Shown: positions 54,358-62,684 of the stretch, piece after piece
Layout of the letters: the number at the start of each line of letters is the position of its first letter
How positions within the stretch are numbered: the stretch's first letter is position 1
Assembly: GCF_003569045.1 (NCBI RefSeq)
Contig: NZ_BFCB01000004.1
Location: forward strand, 300,281 to 364,280
Length of the DNA: 64,000 nt
Source of the DNA: Aggregatilinea lenta
GTDB taxonomy: Bacteria; Chloroflexota; Anaerolineae; Aggregatilineales; Aggregatilineaceae
Direction: 5' to 3'
Program-made: the position numbers and the translations under genes
Notes under the pieces: model-generated
Database searches by the model: none
What the model was told of the DNA's origin: nothing
Seen by the model: the letters and a program-made list of their open reading frames with translations, nothing else

Positions 54358-55935
54358 TTACGGCACTTCTACGCGCAGCGAGAGTACATCCGGCTGCTTC
54401 ATATACATGCCGCGCACCGGCGCGGCAGTGACGTAACTGGCTTCCGGCAGCGCTCCCCAAAAATCGGCGGGGGTGGCCAGATCACCCTCCATCGTGTCGA
54501 GATAGGTGTGCAGCCAGCCCATAAACGCCTCGTCGCCGATCTCCTCGCGGATCTTGTCCAGCAGCAGCGCCCCGCGCAGGTACACCGCATTGATGTACTC
54601 ACGCACGGAGTAGTAGTCGTACACCTGTGAATCAACGAAGCCGCCCGGCCCATAGTCGTAGATCCGCGCCTGCCACCACCAATCAACCAGTTCGGGATAC
54701 GTGTTCTCGAAGAAGAACAGCTCGCTGTAGGTCGCCAGCGCCTCGTCCAGGTACGGATAACTGGCCTGATCGTTCCCCACCAGCGCATACCACCACTGGT
54801 GCGAAATTTCGTGCGCCGTGATGATCGTCAGCCAGTCATTCGGCTCACCGGTCCACGTGCGGAACCATGCCTCGCTGACGAACACCAGCCCCGTGAACTC
54901 CATCCCGTCGGGGAAATCGCCCTCCACCACCACGATGCGCTCGCGCGGATAGGGGCTGAAGATGCGGCTGTACACCTCCACAGCCTGCGCCGCCGTTTGG
55001 AGCGCGTGGTGCGGCGCGTCGAGCGTCGTGCCGGGGACCGGGTAATAGTACAGCTCGACGCTAATGCCCGATTCCGTGATTGTGCTCAGGCTCTGGAACT
55101 GGTCTGACAGCGACAGCGTGATTTCCCTCGCCTGCGCCAGATCAACATGCCACGCCGACGTGCTGACCGGCGTCACGATGCCCGGCGCGGCGAGCTGCAG
55201 CCCCGACGGTGCGTTCGACACGCTCAGGTCCAGGCTGAAGTCCGCCGCCAGCAGCGCGTCCTGCTCCCCGACCGTATAGGGGGTCGGAACGACCCAGCCC
55301 CGCCCGCCGCTGTAGCTGGCCAACAGCGGCATCCACAGACCGAGATTGAGCTGGCGTGCGGAATAAGCGCGATAGCCCGACGGCTGCGCCGTGCCCGACA
55401 TGGTCGGCAGCGTGACCGTATATTCCAGCGTCAGCGCAACGCCGCAGTGCGCATGCAGGCGCTCTGGCAGCGGAATGGTCAAATGGTTTTCTTCCAGTAC
55501 CGCATGATCGAGCGGGCGACCATCCGATGTTTTGGCGCCTATGAATTCGAACTCACCCGGCGTCTGGTTGCCGTCCACGTTGAACACCAACTCTTGCAGC
55601 GTCTGGCCCGTCTCGTTGACAAACGTCACTGTCTGCCGCGCCGTAACCGTGCGGGACGTCCAGTCGAGCGCCGCCGTGATGTCGTAGCGCAGCGGCACCG
55701 TCCCGTCTACCATTTCCGGGCACGGTACTTTGGTCTTTTCAGGTACCGGCGTGACCGCCGTCGCCTGTGAAAGCAGTGGCACCGGACGCGGCGTATTGGT
55801 CGGCGGAGCGGTTGCTAGCGTCAGCGGCACAGGCGAGATCACCGCCGTGCGAGAGTCGGGCGCGCAGGCTTGCAGGGCGAGCACCACCAGCCCCAGCAAG
55901 CCAGCCGCCAGGAGCGCCTTCAGGCTTCGAGTCAT
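54358..55935 (-). CDS. M1-family (gluzincin) metallopeptidase, lipoprotein
   Basis: 525 residues from ATG 55935, with GAGGTG upstream; the long open frame to 56415 crosses the rplU promoter and gene and is rejected. Signal peptide SLKALLAAGLLGLVVLALQAC has lipobox LQAC, so it is anchored outside. A Pro/Thr-rich linker follows, then an M1 N-terminal beta domain (LRYDITAALDWTSRTVTARQTVTFVNETGQ) and the catalytic domain with HEISH (375-379) and the third ligand Glu398 exactly 18 residues later, in YLDEALATYSE. A GAMEN-type exopeptidase motif is replaced by GMEFTGLVFVSE, so it need not be an aminopeptidase. The C-terminal helical domain of large M1 enzymes is missing (about 100 residues after the zinc site). 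Extracellular protein or peptide breakdown is likely. Confidence 0.88.
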   Translation of the reverse strand: MTRSLKALLAAGLLGLVVLALQACAPDSRTAVISPVPLTLATAPPTNTPRPVPLLSQATAVTPVPEKTKVPCPEMVDGTVPLRYDITAALDWTSRTVTARQTVTFVNETGQTLQELVFNVDGNQTPGEFEFIGAKTSDGRPLDHAVLEENHLTIPLPERLHAHCGVALTLEYTVTLPTMSGTAQPSGYRAYSARQLNLGLWMPLLASYSGGRGWVVPTPYTVGEQDALLAADFSLDLSVSNAPSGLQLAAPGIVTPVSTSAWHVDLAQAREITLSLSDQFQSLSTITESGISVELYYYPVPGTTLDAPHHALQTAAQAVEVYSRIFSPYPRERIVVVEGDFPDGMEFTGLVFVSEAWFRTWTGEPNDWLTIITAHEISHQWWYALVGNDQASYPYLDEALATYSELFFFENTYPELVDWWWQARIYDYGPGGFVDSQVYDYYSVREYINAVYLRGALLLDKIREEIGDEAFMGWLHTYLDTMEGDLATPADFWGALPEASYVTAAPVRGMYMKQPDVLSLRVEVP

Positions 55936-56024
55936 ACACACCTCATCGTGATAACACCGCCAGAATGATACTCCACACGCCCCGCCGCGCCAACGCGGAC
56001 GGCAGGCGCTCGCCTGACGCGCCA

Positions 56025-56054
56025 TTGACGCTGCCCCCTTGCCGCTGGTATAAT
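56025..56054 (+). promoter_or_regulatory. rplU-rpmA promoter
   Basis: TTGACG (56025-56030), an 18-base spacer and TATAAT (56049-56054). It leaves a leader of about 118 bases before rplU. Confidence 0.8.
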
Positions 56055-56064
56055 ACCACCCGGT

Positions 56065-56160
56065 ATCCTGGCTGCTGTCAGGATGTCTTTGTTTGATTAC
56101 TCGCGTGCCAATTTTCCCCGCTAGGACGCCCTTGGGCTGTCGCTTGCGGCGGCAAAGCGA
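56065..56160 (+). promoter_or_regulatory. Structured 5' leader of rplU, possible autoregulatory site
   Basis: The leader has two hairpins: ATCCTG/CAGGAT (56065-56070, 56079-56084) and TCGCTT/AAGCGA (56140-56145, 56155-56160), the second ending just before the TTGGAGA ribosome site. L21 operons in other phyla are controlled by leader RNAs; whether this fits a known L21 leader class is not determined. Confidence 0.4.
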
Positions 56161-56179
56161 AGATTGGAGACAATTGAAG

Positions 56180-56497
56180 ATGTATGCAATCATACGCACG
56201 GGCGGTCGCCAGTATCGCGCCGAACCCGGTCTGGTGCTCGACGTCGAGCGTCTGCCCCAGGCCGAGGGCGAGGTCATCGACCTCACGGACGTGCTGCTGC
56301 TCGTCGGTGACGACGGCGAAGCGCAGGTCGGCCAGCCGATCGTAGCCAACGCCGTGGTGAAGGCGACGGTCGTCAAGCAGGGCCGCGCCCGCAAGGTCTT
56401 TGTGTGGAAGTACAAGCCGAAGCTGCGTTACCGTCGCCGTCGGGGACATCGCCAGTACTATACCCAGCTGCGTATCGATAGTATCGCGGGCGCATAG
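56180..56497 (+). CDS. rplU: 50S ribosomal protein bL21
   Basis: 105 residues from ATG 56180, with TTGGAGA upstream. It opens [25 protein letters not shown] and ends [29 protein letters not shown], both typical. Binds 23S rRNA in the large subunit. First gene of the rplU-rpmA pair, 28 bases before rpmA. Confidence 0.98.
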   Translation: MYAIIRTGGRQYRAEPGLVLDVERLPQAEGEVIDLTDVLLLVGDDGEAQVGQPIVANAVVKATVVKQGRARKVFVWKYKPKLRYRRRRGHRQYYTQLRIDSIAGA

Positions 56498-56525
56498 GCA
56501 GCCAAGAGCAGAGGAGTACTGAGAC

Positions 56526-56816
56526 ATGGCACATAAAAAAGGTGGCGGTTCGACTCGTAATGGGCGCGACAGCGAAAGCAAGCGCCGTGGCGTAAAGCGT
56601 TTCGGCGGCGAATACGTCATTCCCGGCAACATCATCGTGCGCCAGAAGGGCACCAAGTTCCACCCCGGCGAGAACGTCGGCCTGGGACGCGACTTCACAA
56701 TTTTCGCCACAGCAGCGGGATATGTCACGTTCGAGACGTTCCGTGGTGGCCGTAAGCGCATCAGCGTCTATCCCGAACAGCCGCAGACCGAAGCCCAGGA
56801 CGCTGCACAGGCATAA
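56526..56816 (+). CDS. rpmA: 50S ribosomal protein bL27
   Basis: 96 residues from ATG 56526 (AGAGGAG upstream). Opening [29 protein letters not shown] is the conserved N-terminus near the peptidyl-transferase centre; no cleavable Firmicute-type leader is present. The tail (about 85-96, [12 protein letters not shown]) is an acidic, Gln/Ala-rich extension. Confidence 0.98.
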   Translation: MAHKKGGGSTRNGRDSESKRRGVKRFGGEYVIPGNIIVRQKGTKFHPGENVGLGRDFTIFATAAGYVTFETFRGGRKRISVYPEQPQTEAQDAAQA

Positions 56817-56910
56817 CGCCTGTACATTATTTAGGACATCATCAGCCGTAGAGACCGCTACGCATCCCCTCGCACGAGGGAACCGTGGCCGGAAAGGTTG
56901 AAACAACAAT

Positions 56911-57381
56911 ATGCGTGAAAACATCCACCCCAATTGGTATCCTGAAGCGCGCGTCGTTTGCGCGTGTGGCAACACCTGGACGGTCGGCTCGACCGTGCCG
57001 GAAATTCGCACCGACGTGTGCTCGGCCTGCCACCCGTTCTTCACGGGCGAACAGCGTATCGTGGACACCGAGGGACAGGTCGATCGCTTCATGAAGCGTC
57101 TGCGCGTGCGCGACGATATCATCGCCGACATCGAAACCCGCAACACGCAGCTCACGTCGCCTGACGTGTCGATGAGCGAGCTTGGCCTGGAGCGCCGCTA
57201 CGTAACCGTCTTCGCTGACGCGGGCATCGAAGTTGTGGGCGACTTCATGGCGCGTTTTGAAGAAGGTGGCGACGATGCCATCCTGGCGATCTCCGGTATT
57301 GGCCGCAAGGTCCTGGCCGACACCAAGAAGGCCCTGCGCACACGCGGCTACCTCGTCGATCAGGCGGAAGCCGCCGAGTAA
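56911..57381 (+). CDS. rpmE: Ribosomal protein bL31 with a C-terminal helix-hairpin-helix extension
   Basis: 156 residues, twice the normal length. The first 70 residues are a zinc-binding (C+) bL31: MRENIHPNWYPEARVVCACG, with Cys17, Cys19, Cys37 and Cys40 as metal ligands and the motif CSACHPFFTGEQ. The C-terminal part (about 88-148) reads LGLERRYVTVFADAGIEVVGDFMARFEEGGDDAILAISGIGRKVLADTKKALRTRGY, a helix-hairpin-helix arrangement like the RNA polymerase alpha C-terminal domain. A ribosome site GGAAAGG lies about 13 bases upstream of ATG 56911. Separate from rpmA by 94 bases, followed by a hairpin. The role of the extra domain is unknown. Confidence 0.95.
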   Translation: MRENIHPNWYPEARVVCACGNTWTVGSTVPEIRTDVCSACHPFFTGEQRIVDTEGQVDRFMKRLRVRDDIIADIETRNTQLTSPDVSMSELGLERRYVTVFADAGIEVVGDFMARFEEGGDDAILAISGIGRKVLADTKKALRTRGYLVDQAEAAE

Positions 57382-57408
57382 GCACCGGCACCTAAGATCG
57401 TCTATTCT

Positions 57409-57445
57409 AAAGGGCAGGTTGTAGCCTCTACACCTGCCCTTTATG
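57409..57445 (+). terminator. Terminator of rpmE
   Basis: AAAGGGCAGG (57409-57418) pairs with CCTGCCCTTT (57433-57442), with an inner GTAG/CTAC helix in the loop. The following T-run is short (TTTATG). Confidence 0.75.
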
Positions 57446-57518
57446 TTGGGCGCAGCGCTCACGCCCCGCCGCGCCGCCCACCATTGTCAACCGTTCAACA
57501 CACCAGAGGGAGAGCCAC

Positions 57519-58100
57519 GTGAAGCACCATACTGGGGGAGTTGAAGTGATCTGCGGCAGCATGTTCAGCGGTAAGACGGAGGAGCTGATCCGTCGCGTTC
57601 GCCGTGCCGTCATCGCTCGCCAAAAGATCCAGGTTTTTAAGCCGGAAATCGACACGCGGTACTCAGTCGAGAATGTAACGTCCCACGATGGCCTCGCCTT
57701 CGAAGCGCTGCCGGTGAAGAATTCGCGGGCCTTGTTGGAGCGCATCGATCCAGATACCACGGTCATCGCCATCGATGAGGCGCAGTTCTTCGACCCCGGC
57801 GTGGTCGCCGTCGCGCAGCAGCTCGCCGACCGGGGACTGCGGGTCATCTGCGCCGGGCTGGACATGGACTTCCGCGGCGAGCCGTTCGGCCCCATGCCAG
57901 AGCTGCTCTGCTGCGCGGATAGCGTACAAAAGCTCCAGGCGATCTGCGTGCACTGCGGCGAGCCTGCGACGCGCACGCAGCGCCTCGTGAATGGCAGCCC
58001 CGCCTACTACGATGACCCGATCATTATGGTCGGCGCGTCGGAGAGTTACGAGGCTCGCTGCCGGGAGCATCACGAAGTGCCGCGCCGGGCAGCTACTTGA
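57519..58100 (+). CDS. tdk: Thymidine kinase
   Basis: 193 residues from GTG 57519 with GAGGGAGAG upstream. Type II thymidine kinase that phosphorylates thymidine for salvage. P-loop GSMFSGKT (13-20), the DEAQFF motif, and [12 protein letters not shown]; four zinc ligands in CVHCGEPA and YEARCREHH. No fusion or truncation. Confidence 0.97.
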   Translation: MKHHTGGVEVICGSMFSGKTEELIRRVRRAVIARQKIQVFKPEIDTRYSVENVTSHDGLAFEALPVKNSRALLERIDPDTTVIAIDEAQFFDPGVVAVAQQLADRGLRVICAGLDMDFRGEPFGPMPELLCCADSVQKLQAICVHCGEPATRTQRLVNGSPAYYDDPIIMVGASESYEARCREHHEVPRRAAT

Positions 58101-58108
58101 GAATAACC

Positions 58109-58825
58109 ATGTCCAATTTCGATCTTGACGAAGACAGGAACGCGCGCAACGGTAATCTCGCTTCCGCGCCGCACCGGAGTGCACAGCCCGGCGACATCAT
58201 TACGTTCGGCAGTTATCCGCAGACTGCGGACGGCACGGACAGAACGCCAATCCAGTGGCGGGTGCTGGAAAATTCCGGCAGCGAGCTGTTCATTTTGAGC
58301 GAGTACATTCTGGACTGCAAGCGGTACCACGGCGAGTATATGGATATTTCCTGGCGTGACTGCGATTTGCGGACGTGGCTGAACGGTGAGTTCTACAACG
58401 CCGCGTTCAATGCCGCCGAGAAGGTGCTCGTCCAAACGACACGCTGCACGGACAACGGCGAGAATAGTCCGGACACGGAGGACAAGGTTTTTTTGCTCAG
58501 CGCCGCCGAGGTGAATAGTCTGACTGATAACCTCGGTAAGGATTTTCGTCGTGCGCGAGGTACGGAATTTGCCAAAGTCAAAAAAGCCGGTGGCTGCCAT
58601 TTGTATGTGATGGACAAAAATATCGCCGCTGATTACATCAGTGAGGGCGGCAAAAAGTACGGCTGTTCGTGGTGGTTGCTAAGAAATCAAGGCAGGCTGA
58701 AAGACAAAGGGAACGACCCGTCACGTGTTGTGTTTATCGGCCAACGCGCCAGCATCCGCCACTACGCTCGAGTCAACCGCGCTGGCTACGGCGTGCGCCC
58801 CGCTTTGAAACTCACTCTACAGTGA
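58109..58825 (+). CDS. DUF6273 domain protein
   Basis: 238 residues from ATG 58109 (a TTG at 58097 is also open and overlaps the tdk stop). Motifs GDIITFGSYPQTADGTDRTPIQWRVLE, DCKRYHG...ISWRDCDLRTWLNGEFYNAAFN and the closing RASIRHYARVNRAGYGVRPALKLTL are those of DUF6273, a fold common in Firmicutes and related to surface or C-type-lectin-like modules. No signal peptide or anchor, which is unusual for that family. The coding sequence is richer in A/T than its neighbours. It may be acquired from another phylum. Function unknown. It directly follows tdk, so it may be cotranscribed. Confidence 0.8.
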   Translation: MSNFDLDEDRNARNGNLASAPHRSAQPGDIITFGSYPQTADGTDRTPIQWRVLENSGSELFILSEYILDCKRYHGEYMDISWRDCDLRTWLNGEFYNAAFNAAEKVLVQTTRCTDNGENSPDTEDKVFLLSAAEVNSLTDNLGKDFRRARGTEFAKVKKAGGCHLYVMDKNIAADYISEGGKKYGCSWWLLRNQGRLKDKGNDPSRVVFIGQRASIRHYARVNRAGYGVRPALKLTLQ

Positions 58826-58865
58826 GCGGATACGCTGAAATTTCAAAATCCAGCACCTGGGAAAC

Positions 58866-58895
58866 AACCGGGCCATAAACGTGGCCCGGTTTTCT
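58866..58895 (+). terminator. Terminator after the DUF6273 gene
   Basis: AACCGGGCCA (58866-58875) pairs with TGGCCCGGTT (58882-58891) around a 6-base loop, followed by TTCTT. It ends the tdk-DUF6273 transcript. Confidence 0.9.
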
Positions 58896-58935
58896 TGTCT
58901 GGGTTTCCCACACAACCCATGTTGCACGGGATGAT

Positions 58936-59781
58936 TTACTCACCCCACCCCGCGCTGTAAAAGTCCAGGTATTCCGGCATGTGCGGCTCCCAATAGGTTT
59001 TGTTGTGGCTGCCGGGCCGCAGATGATACGTATGCGCCAATCCTGCCGCGTCGAGCGCGTCGTGCAGGTGCTGCACCCGCTCGGCCATCAGGTCCTGGTC
59101 GCCCACGTCCAGGTAGATGCGCGGCTGCGCGTCCGGAGTGACGCCTGCCGCCAGATCCGCCGGGTTATACGTCGCAAACCGCTCGCGCGTGACGCCGAAA
59201 ATCCACGGCGGCCCGTTTTGCTCCGGCGGACCCATGAACAACGCCGGGCTGTGAATCCCCACGGCGCAGAACTGCGCCGGATCGCGGAAGGCATGCACTG
59301 CCGCAGCCGCGCCGCCCATCGAGATCCCGCCCATCGCGCGCCCTGCCCGGTCCCTCCGCACGTGATACTTCCGTTCGACGAACGGAATCACCTCGCCCAA
59401 CAGATAGTCGCCATACGCGCCGTACTGCTTCAGCGCGTCGCGGAAGAAGTCGTTCTCCATGTCGAGCAGGCTCGGCCAATCGTAACCCTGCTGATCGTCG
59501 GCGTTGAGGTAGAAGCTCTTTTCGCCGGTCGGCAGCACGATCACCATCGGCGGCAGCGTGCCGGCCTCGATGCCGGCATACAGGTACGGCTGGATGTGTA
59601 GCTTATCTACGATATAACGCGGGCTGAGACCCCACGGGTGCAGGAAATACAGCACGGGGTACGCCGCAGCGCGCGCCGCATCGTAACCGGGCGGCAGCAC
59701 AACCTTGCTGTTCATCGCGCGTCCCAGAGCGCGGCTGTCGATCCAGAGATCCTGAACAGCGTCTGCCTCCAGCGATGTCAT
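58936..59781 (-). CDS. Alpha/beta-hydrolase esterase (esterase D/Fes-like)
   Basis: 281 residues from ATG 59781 (GAGAGGA upstream). Putative esterase family: opening SKVVLPPGYDAARAAAYPVLYFLHPWG, the nucleophile elbow GISMGG (Ser), an acidic residue in IYLDVGDQDLM and the catalytic His in GSHNKTYWEPHMPEYLDFY. No signal peptide, so cytoplasmic. Acts on an unknown ester; relatives hydrolyse S-formylglutathione, feruloyl esters or mycolates. 33 bases after the CPBP protease gene on the same strand. Confidence 0.9.
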   Translation of the reverse strand: MTSLEADAVQDLWIDSRALGRAMNSKVVLPPGYDAARAAAYPVLYFLHPWGLSPRYIVDKLHIQPYLYAGIEAGTLPPMVIVLPTGEKSFYLNADDQQGYDWPSLLDMENDFFRDALKQYGAYGDYLLGEVIPFVERKYHVRRDRAGRAMGGISMGGAAAAVHAFRDPAQFCAVGIHSPALFMGPPEQNGPPWIFGVTRERFATYNPADLAAGVTPDAQPRIYLDVGDQDLMAERVQHLHDALDAAGLAHTYHLRPGSHNKTYWEPHMPEYLDFYSAGWGE

Positions 59782-59814
59782 AAGTGTCCTCTCGGAAGGT
59801 AACGACGTCAGACG

Positions 59815-61032
59815 TTAAGGGTGCAGGTGCAGCAGTAGAGCCGCGTCAGGCATCAGTACGAGCAGCGCCAGGGGGATGAAGTTGTACAGGAAATGCGCGA
59901 GCATCGCCGTCGTCGTGTTGTAGTGGGCGCGCAGCCAGCCAAACACCACGGCCACTCCCAGGATAATCAGCGCGGCTGGCGTCAGCGTGTACTGGACGTG
60001 CGTCAGTGCGAAGATGATCGCCGTCGGCCAGAAGCCAAAGATCGGTTGCATTGCGCCTCGAAAGGCGATCTCCTCACCCACTGCCGCCGTCGCCGCGACG
60101 AGGAAAGCCATGCCCAGTGTGGTGATACTGTTGGACAGGGCATCCGAGGCCTTGGTCTGTTCCTCGAATGTTTCCGGCGACACCAGGCTCTGCCACAGAG
60201 TACCCATCAGCGCGGCAAATATGATCAGTCCGATCGCCGCCCCCACGCCGATGCCCAGCGCCTCGATCGTTGGTAGGCGCAATCCCAGCCGGTCGATCAC
60301 CTGCCGCCAGGTACGCCGAATACCCAGGCCAACGCCCGCGACGCTCAGGATCAGGAACGGCAGCATGTTCAGCAGCAGATCGGTGGCGCTCAGTCCGGAC
60401 GTCGAGTATTCCTCGGCAACGCCGCTCAAGCCGCCGCCCAGTACAAAGTTGACGACGGTATTGCCCAACACGTAAATCACAAATACCAGCGCGACCACGT
60501 GCACCATCGACGCCGGATCGAAACCGTCACGTGCCGCTGGCGCAGGAGCCAGTCCTGGCAGTGCCCAGGCCTGCGTCCGAGCCGTCTGTTCGCGCGTTTC
60601 CGCCGTGTAGTAATTCAACATCTGAGGGAACAGCGGTGTGCCGCTCGCACCCGCATCCGGCGCCTGCAAGGCGGCAGGCGTCCCAGAAATTGCGCTCGAC
60701 GGTGGCTCAGTACGCCGCGGGAAGAGGCGCGCCAGCCAATTGCGAACCGGCTGCAGCATCAGCACGGACGAGATCGCCGCCATTGCCACGGACACGCCCA
60801 ACGCGATCCAGGCGTCCGACTTTTCAGGCGCGTCCTCCGCCGAGCTGTAGGCCGCGGTTACTTGCAGCACGCCATAAACCATCACGATCAAGGCGTTGAT
60901 CAGCAGCAGCGCCACAAAAACGGATTGCCGTGCCGAGCGACTGTGGTTGCGGTCGGCATAATTGGCGGCAATTGTGATCACGCAGAGTACGGCGACGATT
61001 GCCAACGTGAGGAGGATATCGGCTGCGGACAA
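59815..61032 (-). CDS. CPBP family intramembrane metalloprotease
   Basis: 405 residues. The start is TTG 61032 with AGGAG six bases upstream, a well-spaced site. Three N-terminal TM helices and a Pro/Ala-rich linker (about 110-170) precede the conserved ABI/CPBP core of five to six helices. Catalytic motifs: EEIAFRG (EExxxR), FALTHVQYTL and a later His in AMLAHFLYN. These proteases (Rce1-like) cleave within or near the membrane, often on peptides or prenylated substrates; target unknown. Upstream of the esterase, same strand, so probably one operon. Confidence 0.92.
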   Translation of the reverse strand: MSAADILLTLAIVAVLCVITIAANYADRNHSRSARQSVFVALLLINALIVMVYGVLQVTAAYSSAEDAPEKSDAWIALGVSVAMAAISSVLMLQPVRNWLARLFPRRTEPPSSAISGTPAALQAPDAGASGTPLFPQMLNYYTAETREQTARTQAWALPGLAPAPAARDGFDPASMVHVVALVFVIYVLGNTVVNFVLGGGLSGVAEEYSTSGLSATDLLLNMLPFLILSVAGVGLGIRRTWRQVIDRLGLRLPTIEALGIGVGAAIGLIIFAALMGTLWQSLVSPETFEEQTKASDALSNSITTLGMAFLVAATAAVGEEIAFRGAMQPIFGFWPTAIIFALTHVQYTLTPAALIILGVAVVFGWLRAHYNTTTAMLAHFLYNFIPLALLVLMPDAALLLHLHP

Positions 61033-61207
61033 GACAGGCTCCTGAATTGAGGGAACGGCGAGCGAACTGCTACGATTATAAGAACCGGAGCGCCTTTAGT
61101 CCACCGTCGTTGGCGCGAGGCACACGCAGGGCAGACGTAGATTGCGTTCCGCCGCCAACCACGAGACAATCTGACCCGCTAATCGTACGACGAAAGGAAC
61201 GCACAGC

Positions 61208-62146
61208 TTGCAACAGCCACCAGCGCCCTACTTCTATCCACCGCAGAACGTCCATCCGCCGCGCCGCCAGCGCCGGCTGAGGCGTCGGCGCGGCTGCCTG
61301 CTGCCGTCCTGCATGCTGCTCGTGGCCTTGCCGCTGATGTGCTTGGGCGCGTTCCTGCTGGCATTTATTCTGTTTCCCCCCACTCCGACCACGATCGTGC
61401 TGCTCGGCGTAGACGCGCGCCCCGGCCAGGGCTACCTGACGCGCACGGACAGCATCATGCTGATGAACGTCGCGCCAGGGCGCGCGCACGTCGCACTGCT
61501 CTCGATCCCGCGTGACGTGTTTATCGACGTGCCCGGCTACGGCGCGCAGCGCATCAACACGATCAACGTGCTGGGCGAGCAAGATGCGCCCGGCAGCGGC
61601 CCAGACCTGATCAAGGCCAGCATCCAGCAGAGCTTCGACATTCAGGCCAACTATTACGTCCGGCTCGACTTCGACGCGTTCATCGATCTGGTGGATGCGG
61701 TGGGCGGCGTGAACATCGACGTGCCTTACGTGGTGGAGGACTGGGAATATCCGACGAGCGAGGGTGGAACGGAGCACATCCGCTTTGAACCAGGGGAGCA
61801 GCACATGGACGGCGCGACGGCGCTGAAATACGCCCGGACGCGCCACCAGGACGACGACTACCGCCGCGCCGAGCGCCAGCAGCAGGTGGTGGACGCCGTC
61901 GTGCACAAGTTGAGCAATCCGCTTCAGGTCTGGCGCTTGCCGAAAGTCCTCAGCGTGCTGCAATCGCACATCGACACCGACATGAACGTGATCGATATGC
62001 TGCGACTGGGGCCGGGCTTCGTGCTCGGATGGTCGGGGCGCGAAAGCATGGTGCTGGACCGCGACTACCTGTACGTTACGGATGGGGGCTATGCCGTCCC
62101 GGATTACGCCCAAATTCAGCCCTGGATCGATCAGAACTTCGACTGA
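61208..62146 (+). CDS. LytR-CpsA-Psr (LCP) family protein
   Basis: 312 residues. The start is TTG 61208 with AAAGGA upstream. A short Pro/Arg-rich cytoplasmic head, one TM helix (LPSCMLLVALPLMCLGAFLLAFILF), then the LCP domain with the polyprenyl-phosphate pocket residues DARPGQGYLTRTDSIMLMNV, SIPRDVFIDVPGYGAQRINTI, GGVNIDVP and YARTRHQDDDYRRAERQQQV. LCP enzymes attach glycopolymers to the cell wall in monoderm bacteria. This fits a wall-bearing, single-membrane cell. No partners beside it. Confidence 0.93.
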   Translation: MQQPPAPYFYPPQNVHPPRRQRRLRRRRGCLLPSCMLLVALPLMCLGAFLLAFILFPPTPTTIVLLGVDARPGQGYLTRTDSIMLMNVAPGRAHVALLSIPRDVFIDVPGYGAQRINTINVLGEQDAPGSGPDLIKASIQQSFDIQANYYVRLDFDAFIDLVDAVGGVNIDVPYVVEDWEYPTSEGGTEHIRFEPGEQHMDGATALKYARTRHQDDDYRRAERQQQVVDAVVHKLSNPLQVWRLPKVLSVLQSHIDTDMNVIDMLRLGPGFVLGWSGRESMVLDRDYLYVTDGGYAVPDYAQIQPWIDQNFD

Positions 62147-62155
62147 TCGATCTGG

Positions 62156-62587
62156 CTATTTGCCCTCTTGGTTAAGGTCATCGATCAGTTGGTCGTAAGC
62201 GCCCAGCCATTCGCTCGGCTTCCGGGTGAACTTGGTGATGGTGATGTCCGCGAAGTGCTCGACCATCGAGGCCAGAATCCCCGGCATGGTTTCCCATGCG
62301 TCGCTGCGGATCATCGATTCGAGCCGCGCTGACGTCGAACCTACCCATCCCCAGCGCTGGCGAAGCTGCTCGGCTTTGATCCAGTAGTCGCGCTTTTCCC
62401 ATGCCTCCGCCGACGTCTCGATCCCGTCGTCAATGCCGCGCAGGCAGAACACCAGCTCGGCGGCCATGTCCTTCACCTCGTCGTCCAGCGACGTTTTCTG
62501 GCTGAGGTGGCGCAGCAGCTCCGCCGCGGTGCGCATATACTGGTTGCGAACTTTCCCTGGACTGTTGGTATTCACCACTCGGCTCAT
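62156..62587 (-). CDS. Uncharacterised helical protein
   Basis: 143 residues from ATG 62587 (a GTG 12 codons earlier is also open). Not recognised. It is soluble and largely helical (QYMRTAAELLRHLSQK, DEVKDMAAELVFCLRGIDDGIETSAEAWEKRDYWIKAEQLRQRW), with a Trp-rich middle and no motif. On the minus strand a TTGACA with TATCGT 17 bases later lies about 40-70 bases upstream, a plausible promoter. Convergent with the LCP gene, 9 bases between the stops. Confidence 0.75.
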   Translation of the reverse strand: MSRVVNTNSPGKVRNQYMRTAAELLRHLSQKTSLDDEVKDMAAELVFCLRGIDDGIETSAEAWEKRDYWIKAEQLRQRWGWVGSTSARLESMIRSDAWETMPGILASMVEHFADITITKFTRKPSEWLGAYDQLIDDLNQEGK

Positions 62588-62684
62588 TGAGGTACGCAGC
62601 TCCAATCCTGTCAATGAGGTCACCCGGCTACGGTCGCAGTACGATAGCGGCAGGTGAGATGAATGTCAAGAGGGTGTTCTGGTG

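Noticed and set aside
55936-56415. N-terminal extension of the M1 peptidase
   Set aside because: Would overlap rplU and its promoter; the lipoprotein signal peptide at 55935 defines the true start.
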